Shown here: positions 1 through 11,492 of the stretch, piece by piece
Layout of the letters: each line of letters begins with the position of its first letter
Numbering within the stretch: position 1 is the first letter of the stretch
From: Burkholderiales bacterium
Lineage (GTDB): Bacteria > Pseudomonadota > Gammaproteobacteria > Burkholderiales > Burkholderiaceae_C
Length of the DNA: 14,328 bases
Direction of reading: 5' to 3'
Assembly (NCBI GenBank): GCA_011391855.1
Contig: JAABPT010000444.1
Span: 1 to 14,328, forward strand
The notes under the pieces: generated by a model
Database searches by the model: none
Told to the model about the DNA's origin: nothing
Seen by the model: only the letters and a program-made list of their open reading frames with translations
Position numbers and translations under genes: made by a program

Positions 1-192
1 CAGGCAGCTGCCGGCCAGCTGCTGCAGCACGGGAATGGCGCTCAGGCGGTCGGCGCTCCACAGCAGCGGCATCAGCGCCCACCAGGCCAGGGCGGGCCAG
101 GGCGGCACGCTGCCGGCCACGGCACGCCAGGGCCGCAGGGCCAGCGCCACCGTCAGGGCCGCGGCGGCGAGCAGGAGATCGAGCCACATCAT
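1..192 (-). CDS. Unrecognised membrane protein, N-terminal fragment (cut by window edge)
   Basis: A minus-strand reading frame opens with two consecutive ATG codons (192 and 189) and runs without a stop to the left edge, giving 64 residues. It starts MMWLDLLLAAAALTVALAL, a hydrophobic stretch that could be a first membrane helix. A short basic loop (RPWR) and a second Trp/Leu-rich hydrophobic stretch (about residues 32-47) follow. This suggests an integral inner-membrane protein with at least two helices, but the family cannot be named from so short a piece. No clear Shine-Dalgarno sequence is visible before either ATG, so the exact start is uncertain. It is divergent from the Bug-type receptor gene, with about 110 bases between them that would have to hold both promoters. 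A functional link to the receptor is not shown. Confidence 0.55.
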   Translation of the reverse strand, partial: MMWLDLLLAAAALTVALALRPWRAVAGSVPPWPALAWWALMPLLWSADRLSAIPVLQQLAGSCL

Positions 193-291
193 CGGTGCAT
201 GGTAGCGGCGCGCCCGGGCGGCATGCGGCCTTGAGGCCATGCGCGATACTGCGCGCCGTTCGTCGGCAACGACACCCTCCTCCACCGACCC

Positions 292-297
292 AGGAGA
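292..297 (+). promoter_or_regulatory. Ribosome binding site of the Bug-type receptor gene
   Basis: AGGAGA lies five bases before the ATG at 303. It fixes that ATG as the start in preference to the in-frame ATG at 195, which has no such site and would add 36 residues ahead of the signal peptide. Confidence 0.75.
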
Positions 298-302
298 CAG
301 AC

Positions 303-1286
303 ATGTTCGAAGATGCAGCCCCCCTGCGCCGCCGGCTTCTGGCAGCCGCCGCCGCAGCAGCGGCCACGGCCCTGTGCAGCGGTGCCATGGCCCAGCCGAC
401 CTGGCCCAGCAAGCCGGTGAAGATCTTGGTGGGTTTTCCGGGCGGCTCCACTCCCGACATGGCCGCGCGCGCGCTGGCCGATGTGCTGGCCAAGTCGCTG
501 GGCCAGCCGGTGGTGGTGGAGAACAAGCCCGGTGCGTCCGGCGACATCGCCGCCGACCAGGTGGCCAAGGCCGGCGACGACCACACGCTGGGTGTCGTCA
601 TCAACGGCAACCTCACCTCGGCCAGGCTGCTCAAGCCCAACCTGCCCTACGACCCGGCCAAGGACTTTGCCTTCGTCTCGCTGCTGGCCACGGCGCCACT
701 GGTGCTGGCGGCGCAGCAGCAATTGCCCGTCGGGGCGGACTTCTTCGCCGCGGCACGGGCCTCGGCCGGCCAGTGGAGCTACGGCTCGGTGGGCATCGGG
801 TCGGTCGGCCACCTGGGCATGGAATACGTGAAAAGCCGTGCCGGCAATTTCGACGCCGTGCACGTGCCCTACAACGGCAACCCGGCGGTCATCACCGCCA
901 TCCTCGGCGGCCAGATCCAGATGGCGCTGATGCCGCCGGGCATTGCGCTGCCGCAGGTCAAGGCCGGCAAGATGAAGGCCATCGGCCTGACCGGGCCGCG
1001 CAGCCCGCTGGCGCCCGACACGCCGTCGCTGGCCGAGTTCGGCGTGCAGATGGACGCGCTGGAAGTCTGGGTGGCGCTGGTGGGCCCGGCCAGCCTGAGC
1101 GCCGCGGCGCAGGAAAGGCTGGCGCGCGAGGTGCCGGCGGCGGTGAACGGAGAAGCGCGCGAGCGGCTGCTTGCGGCCGGGTGGCACGGCGTGGGCAGCA
1201 ACGCCGACGGCCTGCGCCAGCGCGTGGCACGCGAGACCGAGATCCTGGGCGGCATCATCAAGTCGCGCGGCATCAAGATCGAATGA
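303..1286 (+). CDS. Bug/TctC-family tripartite tricarboxylate transporter substrate-binding protein
   Basis: A complete 327-residue protein, the usual size for the Bug (TctC-like) family of periplasmic solute receptors, which bind carboxylates and other small organic acids. Residues 1-30 form a signal peptide: an arginine cluster (RRRLL at 9-13), an alanine-rich core, and a likely cleavage site after AMA at 30. The mature start (WPSKPVKILVGFPGGSTPD, 34-52) is the family's hallmark first strand and ligand loop. Further family segments are VVENKPGASGDIAA (71-84), PYDPAKDFAFVS (115-126) and VHVPYNGNPAVITAILGGQI (187-205). The start is set by AGGAGA five bases upstream. No TctA or TctB membrane subunit lies in the window, so it is an orphan receptor, as is usual for the expanded Bug families of Burkholderiales. 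The ligand cannot be read from the sequence. The family call is very secure; the substrate is unknown. Confidence 0.95.
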   Translation: MFEDAAPLRRRLLAAAAAAAATALCSGAMAQPTWPSKPVKILVGFPGGSTPDMAARALADVLAKSLGQPVVVENKPGASGDIAADQVAKAGDDHTLGVVINGNLTSARLLKPNLPYDPAKDFAFVSLLATAPLVLAAQQQLPVGADFFAAARASAGQWSYGSVGIGSVGHLGMEYVKSRAGNFDAVHVPYNGNPAVITAILGGQIQMALMPPGIALPQVKAGKMKAIGLTGPRSPLAPDTPSLAEFGVQMDALEVWVALVGPASLSAAAQERLAREVPAAVNGEARERLLAAGWHGVGSNADGLRQRVARETEILGGIIKSRGIKIE

Positions 1287-1376
1287 GCGTGCGGCTACGC
1301 CGGCGTCGCCGCGGCGGTGGGTGCCGTGCGCTTGACGCGACACCTGCCTCTCAGCCTCAGCCTCAACCGCAACCTC

Positions 1377-2320
1377 TCACCCAATCGGCAATTCGGCGCC
1401 GCACACCCGGTTGCGACCGCGCGACTTGGCCAGGTACAGCTGCGCGTCGGCCTCGCGCAGCAGCGCCGCGGCCGTGCCCGCGCCGTCGTAGCGCTTGGTG
1501 CAGGCGCCCACGCTCACCGTCACCACGCCGGTCACCGCCGACCCGCCGTGCGGCACGCCCAAGGCCGCCACTTCGGCCGTCAGCTGCCTGGCAAACGTCA
1601 GCGCCCCGGGCAGTGGCGTGTCGGGCAGCAGGCAGGCAAATTCCTCGCCGCCATAGCGGGCCAGCAGATCGCCCGGTCGCTTGATGCTGCGCCCCAGGCA
1701 GGCGGCCACGAGGCGCAGACATTCGTCGCCGGCCTGGTGGCCGTGGCGGTCGTTGTAGGCCTTGAAATAGTCCACGTCCAGCAGCAGCACGCTCAGGTCG
1801 CTGCCCTGGCGCAGCGCACGTGCCCATTCGTTGGCCAGCCGTTCGTCGAAGTGGCGCCGGTTGTGCACGCCGGTCAGCCCGTCGAGATACACCCACTGGC
1901 GCAGCAGGTCGGACTGGGCCTTCAGCGTCAGGTGGGTGCGCACGCGGGCCCGCACGATCCGCGGGTTGATGGGCTTGGAGATGAAGTCCACGGCGCCGAG
2001 TTCCAGGCCCAGCGTCTCGGCCGCTTCGTCGTCGTGCGCGGTGACGAAGATCACCGGGATGTCGCGCGTGGCCGCGTCGGCCTTCAGCCGCTGGCACACC
2101 TGGTGGCCGTCCAGGCCCGGCATCTCCACGTCGAGCAGCACCAGGTCGGGCTGCCGGCTGGCGCACAAGGCCAGCGCCTGTTCGCCGCTGGTGGCCATCA
2201 GCACCTGGTGGTCGGCCGCGAAAGCCTGGTACAGGGCCTGCACGTTGACCGGCTGGTCGTCCACCACCAGCAGGCAGGGCGGGCGCGGAGCCGTGGCGTC
2301 GGGCAGCGGCCGGTGCACCG

Positions 2321-2324
<4 letters not shown>
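1377..2324 (-). CDS. Receiver-GGDEF response regulator, diguanylate cyclase
   Basis: This 315-residue protein has a receiver domain (about 15-135) and a GGDEF domain (about 145-310), and should make cyclic di-GMP from two GTP in the cytoplasm. The receiver has the acidic pair D22-D23, phospho-acceptor D65 (LVLLDVEMPGLDG), T95 and K117. The cyclase has the metal-binding Asp of LLLDVDYFKAYND (D183) and an intact signature GGEEF (225-229). An RPGD inhibitory site (216-219) sits exactly five residues before the signature, so product feedback inhibition is expected. I chose the ATG at 2324 because it overlaps the stop of the upstream kinase gene as ATGA and has GAGG seven bases before it. A start at 2354 is possible but lacks these signals. 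The overlap implies translational coupling, making this the natural phosphorelay output of the kinase. It resembles PleD/WspR-type regulators but has only one receiver. Confidence 0.95.
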
Positions 2325-6826
<4,502 letters not shown>

Positions 6827-7022
6827 GCTTGACCCTCAGCCGACCGGCGCCGATCTTCCTTCATCCAGCCCTGCCGCATGCCGCGGAATAGTGCCCGCTC
6901 CGCACGCCTGTTTGGCGGCTGCGTCACGCGGTCCAGCCCAGGAATCCCCCTGTAGACGCACCCCGCACGCGGCCACTACGCTGCAATCACCGCGGCCGCC
7001 AGCGCCCGCAGGAGACACCGCC
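6827..7022. other. Divergent intergenic region between the kinase and acyl-CoA ligase genes
   Basis: These 196 bases separate the two divergent operons and must hold both promoters. The only recognisable elements are the ribosome binding sites: GAGGG (minus strand, just before 6826) and AGGAGA (plus strand, 7010-7015). A TTGACC at 6829-6834 has no matching -10 element at normal spacing. I find no convincing sigma-70 promoter, operator palindrome or small gene. Confidence 0.5.
7010..7015 (+). promoter_or_regulatory. Ribosome binding site of the acyl-CoA ligase gene
   Basis: AGGAGA lies seven bases before the ATG at 7023. It selects that codon over the in-frame upstream ATG codons at 6636 and 6822, which lie in or at the edge of the divergent kinase gene. 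Confidence 0.75.
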
Positions 7023-8699
7023 ATGCCGCAAACCCGGCTCATTCTGGACCACGTGCTCGACCACGCCGAACAGCACCCCGACCGCGTCTACCTCACGCAA
7101 CCGCTGGGCGGCGGGCGGGTGGCCGACTTCACCTGGGCCCAGGTGCTGGACCAGGCCCGCCGCATGGCTGCCCACCTGCAGGCCCGTGGCTTCGAACCCG
7201 GCGCGCGCATCGCCATCCTGTCGAAGAACTGCGCGCATTTCATCATGGCCGAGCTGGCCATCTGGATGGCCGGCCACACCACGGTGGCGATCTTCCCCAC
7301 CGAAACCGCCGAGACGGTGCGCTTCGTGCTGGAGCACAGCGACGCCAGCCTGCTCTTCGTGGGCAAGCTCGACACCTGGCCGCAACAGCAGCCGGGTGTG
7401 CCGGCCGGGCTGCCGTGCATCGCCCTGCCGCTGGCGCCGCCCACCGCTTTCGACACCTGGGACGCCGTCACCGCGCGCACGCCGCCGCTGGCCGGCCGCC
7501 CGCAGCGTGCGCCCGACGACCTGGCCATGATCATCTACACCTCGGGCTCCACCGGCCAGCCCAAGGGCGCGATGATCACTTTCGGTACCCTGAGCCGCGC
7601 CGCCGAAGGCATCGTCGCCGACATCCGCCAGCGCGTGGGCACGGCCGAGAGCCGGGCGCTTTCCTACCTGCCGCTGGCGCACAGCTACGAGCGCGCCTGG
7701 ATCGGGACGGCTTCGCTGCGGGACGGCAACACGCGGATCTTCTTCGCCGAGTCGCTGGACACCTTCCTTCAGGACCTGCAGCGTGCGCGGCCGACGCTGT
7801 TCCTTTCGGTGCCGCGGCTGTGGCTGAAATTCCAGCAGGGCGTGTTCACCAAGATGCCGCCGGCCAAGCTGGACCGGTTGCTCGGCATACCCGTGCTCGG
7901 CCGAGTGGTGGCGCGCAAGGTGCTCAAGGGGCTGGGGTTGGACCAGGTGAAGCAGGCTGGCAGCGCTTCGGCGCCGATCCCGGCGGAACTGATCCGCTGG
8001 TACCGGCGGCTGGGTCTGGAGCTGTTCGAGGGCTATGCCATGACCGAGGACTTCGCCTATTCGCACACCTCCAATTCGCAGTTCGCCGAGCCGGGCTGGG
8101 TGGGTGTGCCGCTGCCCGGCGTGCAGGTGCGGCTGGACGCCAGCGGCGAGATCCTGATCAAGTCGCCCGGGCAGTTCCGCGGCTACTACAAGCAGCCCGA
8201 GCTGACGGCGGCCTCCTTCACCGAGGACGGCTTTTTCCGCACCGGCGACCTGGGCGAGCGCCGGCCCGACGGCATGCTGCGCATCACCGGCCGCGCCAAG
8301 GAACTGTTCAAGACGGCCAAGGGCAAATACGTGGCGCCGGCGCCCATTGAAAACCGCATCAACGTGCACCCCATGGTGGAGTTGTCGCTGGTGTCGGGCG
8401 TGGGCCAGCCGGCCGCCTATGCCATCGTGGTGCTGGCCGAGGACCTGCGGCCGCGCGTCACTGACCCCGCGGTGCGCGCCCAGGTGCAGGGTGAACTGGA
8501 GCGCCTGCTCGACCGCGTGAACCAGGGTCTGGCCGACTACGAGCAATTGCGCATGATCGTCGTGGCCGGGGCGCCGTGGTCCATCGAGAACGGCTGCCTG
8601 ACACCGACGATGAAGATCAAGCGCAGCCGCATCGAAGCCGCCGTGGCGCCGCAGGTGGAGCGCTGGTACGCCGAGCCGAAGAAGGTGCTGTGGGCTTGA
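7023..8699 (+). CDS. AMP-forming acyl-CoA ligase (long-chain fatty-acid type)
   Basis: A complete 558-residue member of the adenylate-forming (ANL) superfamily. It would convert a carboxylic acid, ATP and CoA to acyl-CoA, AMP and pyrophosphate in the cytoplasm. The landmarks are in order: phosphate loop YTSGSTGQPKG (172-182), SYLPLAHSYER (214-223), GYAMTE (337-342), FRTGDLG (405-411), ITGRAKELFKTAKGKYVAPAPIE (421-443), and PTMKIKR (528-534) with the likely catalytic lysine K531. The TAKGKYVAP hinge is typical of the FAA1/long-chain fatty acyl-CoA synthetase branch, not of acetyl-CoA synthetase. The start is set by AGGAGA seven bases upstream. The gene overlaps the next one by about ten bases, so the two are co-translated. 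Since that neighbour looks like a 2-hydroxyacyl-CoA lyase, a 2-hydroxy acid substrate is an attractive inference, but acyl specificity cannot be read from sequence. Confidence 0.95.
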   Translation: MPQTRLILDHVLDHAEQHPDRVYLTQPLGGGRVADFTWAQVLDQARRMAAHLQARGFEPGARIAILSKNCAHFIMAELAIWMAGHTTVAIFPTETAETVRFVLEHSDASLLFVGKLDTWPQQQPGVPAGLPCIALPLAPPTAFDTWDAVTARTPPLAGRPQRAPDDLAMIIYTSGSTGQPKGAMITFGTLSRAAEGIVADIRQRVGTAESRALSYLPLAHSYERAWIGTASLRDGNTRIFFAESLDTFLQDLQRARPTLFLSVPRLWLKFQQGVFTKMPPAKLDRLLGIPVLGRVVARKVLKGLGLDQVKQAGSASAPIPAELIRWYRRLGLELFEGYAMTEDFAYSHTSNSQFAEPGWVGVPLPGVQVRLDASGEILIKSPGQFRGYYKQPELTAASFTEDGFFRTGDLGERRPDGMLRITGRAKELFKTAKGKYVAPAPIENRINVHPMVELSLVSGVGQPAAYAIVVLAEDLRPRVTDPAVRAQVQGELERLLDRVNQGLADYEQLRMIVVAGAPWSIENGCLTPTMKIKRSRIEAAVAPQVERWYAEPKKVLWA

Positions 8700-10441
8700 G
8701 CCCGCCGCCCGCACGCCACGGCGGCGACCGCATCTCTGAGGTGCTGCAGGCGCAGGGCGTGCCCTGCCTTTACACGCTGTGCGGCGGGCACATCTCGCCC
8801 ATCCTGAGTGCGGCCAAGGCGCGTGGCATTCGCATCGTCGACGTGCGCGATGAGGCCACGGCGGTGTTCGCTGCCGACGCCGCGGCGCGCCTGTCGGGCC
8901 GCCCCGGCGTGGCCGCGGTGACGGCCGGGCCGGGCATCACCAACACCATCACGGCGCTGAAGAATGCGCAGCTGGCGCAGTCGCCCGTGGTGCTGCTCGG
9001 CGGTGCCGCGCCCACCGCGTTGCAGGGCCGCGGTGCGCTGCAGGACATCGACCAGCGGCCGCTGGTGGCGCCGCATGTCAAGCATTTCTTCAAGCCGCGG
9101 CGCGTGCGCGACCTGGGCCCGGCGGTGAACGAGGCCTTCCTGCTGGCGCAGTCCGGCGTGCCGGGGCCGGTGTTCGTGGAATGCCCGGTGGACCTGCTGT
9201 ACGACGAGGCCTCCATCCGCCAGTGGTATGCCGAAGCCGGCGGCAAGGGCACGTCTTTGACCGACCGCGCGCTGCGCTGGTATTTGAACCGCCATGTGCG
9301 GCGCATGTTCGAGGGCGGCAGCGACGCGGCGGCGCCGGTCGTGGCGCCGGTGCCGGTGCCGCAGGCGCCCGAGGCCAGCGTGCGCGCTGCGCTGGCGGCG
9401 CTGAGCCGGGCCCAGCGGCCGCTGGCCGTGATCGGCAGCCAGGCCGTGGTGCAGGCGCCGCAGGCCGATGCGCTGGCCGAGGCCGTGGCGCGGCTGGGCA
9501 TTCCCGTCTACCTGTCGGGCATGGCGCGCGGCCTGCTCGGGCCGGCGCACCCGCTGCAACTGCGCCACCAGCGCCGCAGTGCCCTGCGCGAAGCCGACTG
9601 CGTGCTGCTGGCCGGCGTGCCCTGCGACTTCCGGCTCGACTACGGCCGTCACGTGCGGCGCAGCGCCATCCTCATTGCCGCCAACCGCAGCGCCCGCGAC
9701 GCGCGGCTCAACCGCCGGCCCGACATCACCGCCCTCGGTGACGCCGGTGCGTTCATGCAGGCGCTGGCCCGGCAGGCAACTGACGGATCACGCCACGCCG
9801 GCTGGCTGGCCACGCTGCGTGCGCGCGACGATGCGCGCGAGGCCGAGATCGACACCCAGGCCGCCGTACCGGGCGCCTTCGTCAACCCGCTCGCGCTGCT
9901 GCGGGAACTGCAGCGCGAGGCCGCAGACGATGCCATTTTCGTTGCCGACGGCGGCGATTTCGTCGCCACCGCCAGCTATGTGCTGCACGCCCGCGGCCCG
10001 CTGGCCTGGCTGGACCCCGGTGCCTTCGGCACGCTGGGCGTGGGCGCCGGCTTCGCGCTCGGCGCCGCCACCACGAGACCCGGGCGCGAACTGTGGATCG
10101 TCTTCGGCGACGGCGCCTGCGGCTTCGGCCTGGCCGAATTCGACACCTTCGTGCGCCACGGCATCCCGGTGATTGCCGTGGTGGGCAACGACGCCGGCTG
10201 GACGCAGATCGCGCGCGAGCAGGTCAAGATGCTGCACGACGACGTGGCCACCGTGCTGGCGCGCACGGCCTACCACGAGGTGGCGGCGGGCTTTGGTGCT
10301 GCCGGGCTGCTGATCCAGCATCCTGACGAGGTGACCCCGGTGCTGAGGCAGGCGCGCGAATTGGCACGCCAGGGCCGGCCGGTGCTGGTGAACGTGTGGC
10401 TCGACAAGACCGAATTCCGCGAGGGATCGCTGTCGATGTGA
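8690..10441 (+). CDS. ThDP-dependent lyase of the ILVBL/HACL2 type, probable 2-hydroxyacyl-CoA lyase
   Basis: A 583-residue ThDP enzyme with the three-domain fold of the acetolactate synthase/oxalyl-CoA decarboxylase superfamily. The N-terminal PYR domain has the catalytic glutamate E55 (DVRDEATAVFAADAAARLSG) and TAGPGITNT (78-86). The C-terminal PP domain has the ThDP/Mg motif GDGACGFG ending in ND (473-501). Segments such as CGGHISPIL (31-39), GGDFV (421-425), LDPGAFGTLGVGAGFALGA (441-459) and VVGNDAGWTQIAREQV (497-512) match, from recall, human ILVBL (HACL2), which cleaves 2-hydroxyacyl-CoA to formyl-CoA and a shortened aldehyde. The membrane-anchoring N-terminus of the human protein is absent here. 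Automatic annotation would probably say acetolactate synthase. The start is uncertain: GTG 8690 or TTG 8696 both overlap the ligase stop, with AAGAAGG just upstream; no ATG is near the homologous N-terminus. The family is secure; the reaction is inferred. Confidence 0.88.
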   Translation: MGLSPPPARHGGDRISEVLQAQGVPCLYTLCGGHISPILSAAKARGIRIVDVRDEATAVFAADAAARLSGRPGVAAVTAGPGITNTITALKNAQLAQSPVVLLGGAAPTALQGRGALQDIDQRPLVAPHVKHFFKPRRVRDLGPAVNEAFLLAQSGVPGPVFVECPVDLLYDEASIRQWYAEAGGKGTSLTDRALRWYLNRHVRRMFEGGSDAAAPVVAPVPVPQAPEASVRAALAALSRAQRPLAVIGSQAVVQAPQADALAEAVARLGIPVYLSGMARGLLGPAHPLQLRHQRRSALREADCVLLAGVPCDFRLDYGRHVRRSAILIAANRSARDARLNRRPDITALGDAGAFMQALARQATDGSRHAGWLATLRARDDAREAEIDTQAAVPGAFVNPLALLRELQREAADDAIFVADGGDFVATASYVLHARGPLAWLDPGAFGTLGVGAGFALGAATTRPGRELWIVFGDGACGFGLAEFDTFVRHGIPVIAVVGNDAGWTQIAREQVKMLHDDVATVLARTAYHEVAAGFGAAGLLIQHPDEVTPVLRQARELARQGRPVLVNVWLDKTEFREGSLSM

Positions 10442-10526
10442 GGGCTGCACAGTCCGACTGGTTGGGACTCGACGCGGCAAGTCGGCCGCCTGCTGGCGAA
10501 CATCCCTGACTTGTTGCCCCCATCCG

Positions 10527-11354
10527 TCACCAGGCCGCGGAACTTGCTGGCGCCGAAGCAGCCGGCGAGCTCAGGTAGGCCACCCGAGAGCTCTCGCTCG
10601 TCGATACCTGCAATGACGTACCAGCGGAACGTGGCCACGCCGACGAGCCACTGCGCAGTCGCTCATAGGCCCGTTCCACGACGCCGTAGCACTCGCAGCT
10701 GTGCTGCTCCAGTCCGCGCCGGTCGAGCACGCGGATGTGCCCACGGCTGTAGCGGATCAAGCCCTGCCGCTGCAATTGCAGCGCGGCTGCAGTCACGCCT
10801 TCGCGACGCACGCCCAGCATGCCTGCAATGCGCTCCTGCGTGACGCGCATTTCATCGCCGACTTGTCGGTCCAGGTGCTGGAGCAGCCAGCGACACAGTT
10901 GCGGGGCCAAGGCGTGGTGCCGGTGGCAGGCCGAGGTCTGTGCCATGTGCGTGAACAGCGCCTGGGTGTAGCGCAGCAACTGCTGCATTGCCGGCTCGAC
11001 GTCACGCGCCAGATCGGCGATGTCACGGGCACTCATGCGCCAGGCCAGGCCCGGGCGCTGGACCACGGCGCTGCTCAGCGCCATGCCCCCGCCCATGAAG
11101 GCGCACACGCCAACAACGCCTTCCCGGCCGACCATCGCCACCTCGGCGCACGCACCATCTTGCAGTGGTGAAACCAGCGATACGACAGCCGTGACCGGAA
11201 AGTGCACGTGGCGCAGGACGGTGCCCGCTTCGTAGAGCATCGCACCGGCTGCCAGGTCCACGGATTCGATGCGCGACTGCAGGGCTTCGGCGACCTCGGG
11301 CGGCAGCGCGGCCAGCAACTGGTTGTTCGGCGGGGACTCGTGGTGAGCGTTCAC
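10527..11354 (-). CDS. Crp/Fnr-family transcriptional regulator with atypical C-terminal extension
   Basis: A 275-residue regulator read from a GTG at 11354. The frame is open for 32 more codons upstream, but the first recognisable family sequence (NNQLLAALPPEVAEAL) starts only at residue 10. It has a cyclic-nucleotide-binding-like beta-roll (about 15-110, with VAMVGREGVVGVCAFMGG) and a winged helix-turn-helix of the Crp type (about 168-212, MRVTQERIAGMLGVRREGVT). The sensor has no cysteine pattern for an iron-sulfur cluster, and its ligand is unknown. Homologues as I know them end shortly after the segment ECYGVVERAYERL (221-233). Here about 40 more Ser/Ala-rich residues follow, unlike the rest in composition, as if the original stop had been lost or a frameshift had occurred. 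It converges with the lyase gene and precedes nothing on its strand, so it may act alone. The ribosome binding site is weak. Confidence 0.88.
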   Translation of the reverse strand: MNAHHESPPNNQLLAALPPEVAEALQSRIESVDLAAGAMLYEAGTVLRHVHFPVTAVVSLVSPLQDGACAEVAMVGREGVVGVCAFMGGGMALSSAVVQRPGLAWRMSARDIADLARDVEPAMQQLLRYTQALFTHMAQTSACHRHHALAPQLCRWLLQHLDRQVGDEMRVTQERIAGMLGVRREGVTAAALQLQRQGLIRYSRGHIRVLDRRGLEQHSCECYGVVERAYERLRSGSSAWPRSAGTSLQVSTSESSRVAYLSSPAASAPASSAAW

Positions 11355-11492
11355 GGCTGGGCGTCTTCTTGGTGACCCGGGGGTCGACGGGACGCAATCT
11401 AGATTCCGGCGAACCGATCCACTACGTCGAAAGACACACGAACCACACAAGGGCGCCGTCGCGCGGCGCGCGGCGCACGACGTCGAAGGCGA

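Noticed and set aside
1347..1379. Low-complexity CCTCTCA/CAGCCT-type repeats just beyond the cyclase stop codon.
   Set aside because: They are short and imperfect with no stem or consistent unit; there is not enough to call a repeat element or terminator.
6829..6857. TTGACC at 6829-6834 as a -35 element for the ligase operon.
   Set aside because: No -10-like hexamer lies at 16-18 bases spacing, and the site overlaps the kinase gene's ribosome binding region.
6987..8714. A 575-codon open frame on the minus strand opposite the acyl-CoA ligase.
   Set aside because: It mirrors the ligase gene, has no domain signature, and would leave no promoter space.
10451..10485. Short inverted repeats (AGTCC/GGACT and CCGACT/AGTCGG) in the gap between the lyase and the first Crp-like gene, considered as a terminator.
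   Set aside because: The stems are five and six base pairs, overlap so that they exclude each other, have loops of 9 and 20 bases, and lack a T-run.
10442..10640. The oddly composed gap and regulator tail considered as an insertion-sequence remnant.
   Set aside because: No terminal inverted repeats, target duplication or transposase motif can be seen, so it is left as an unexplained observation.
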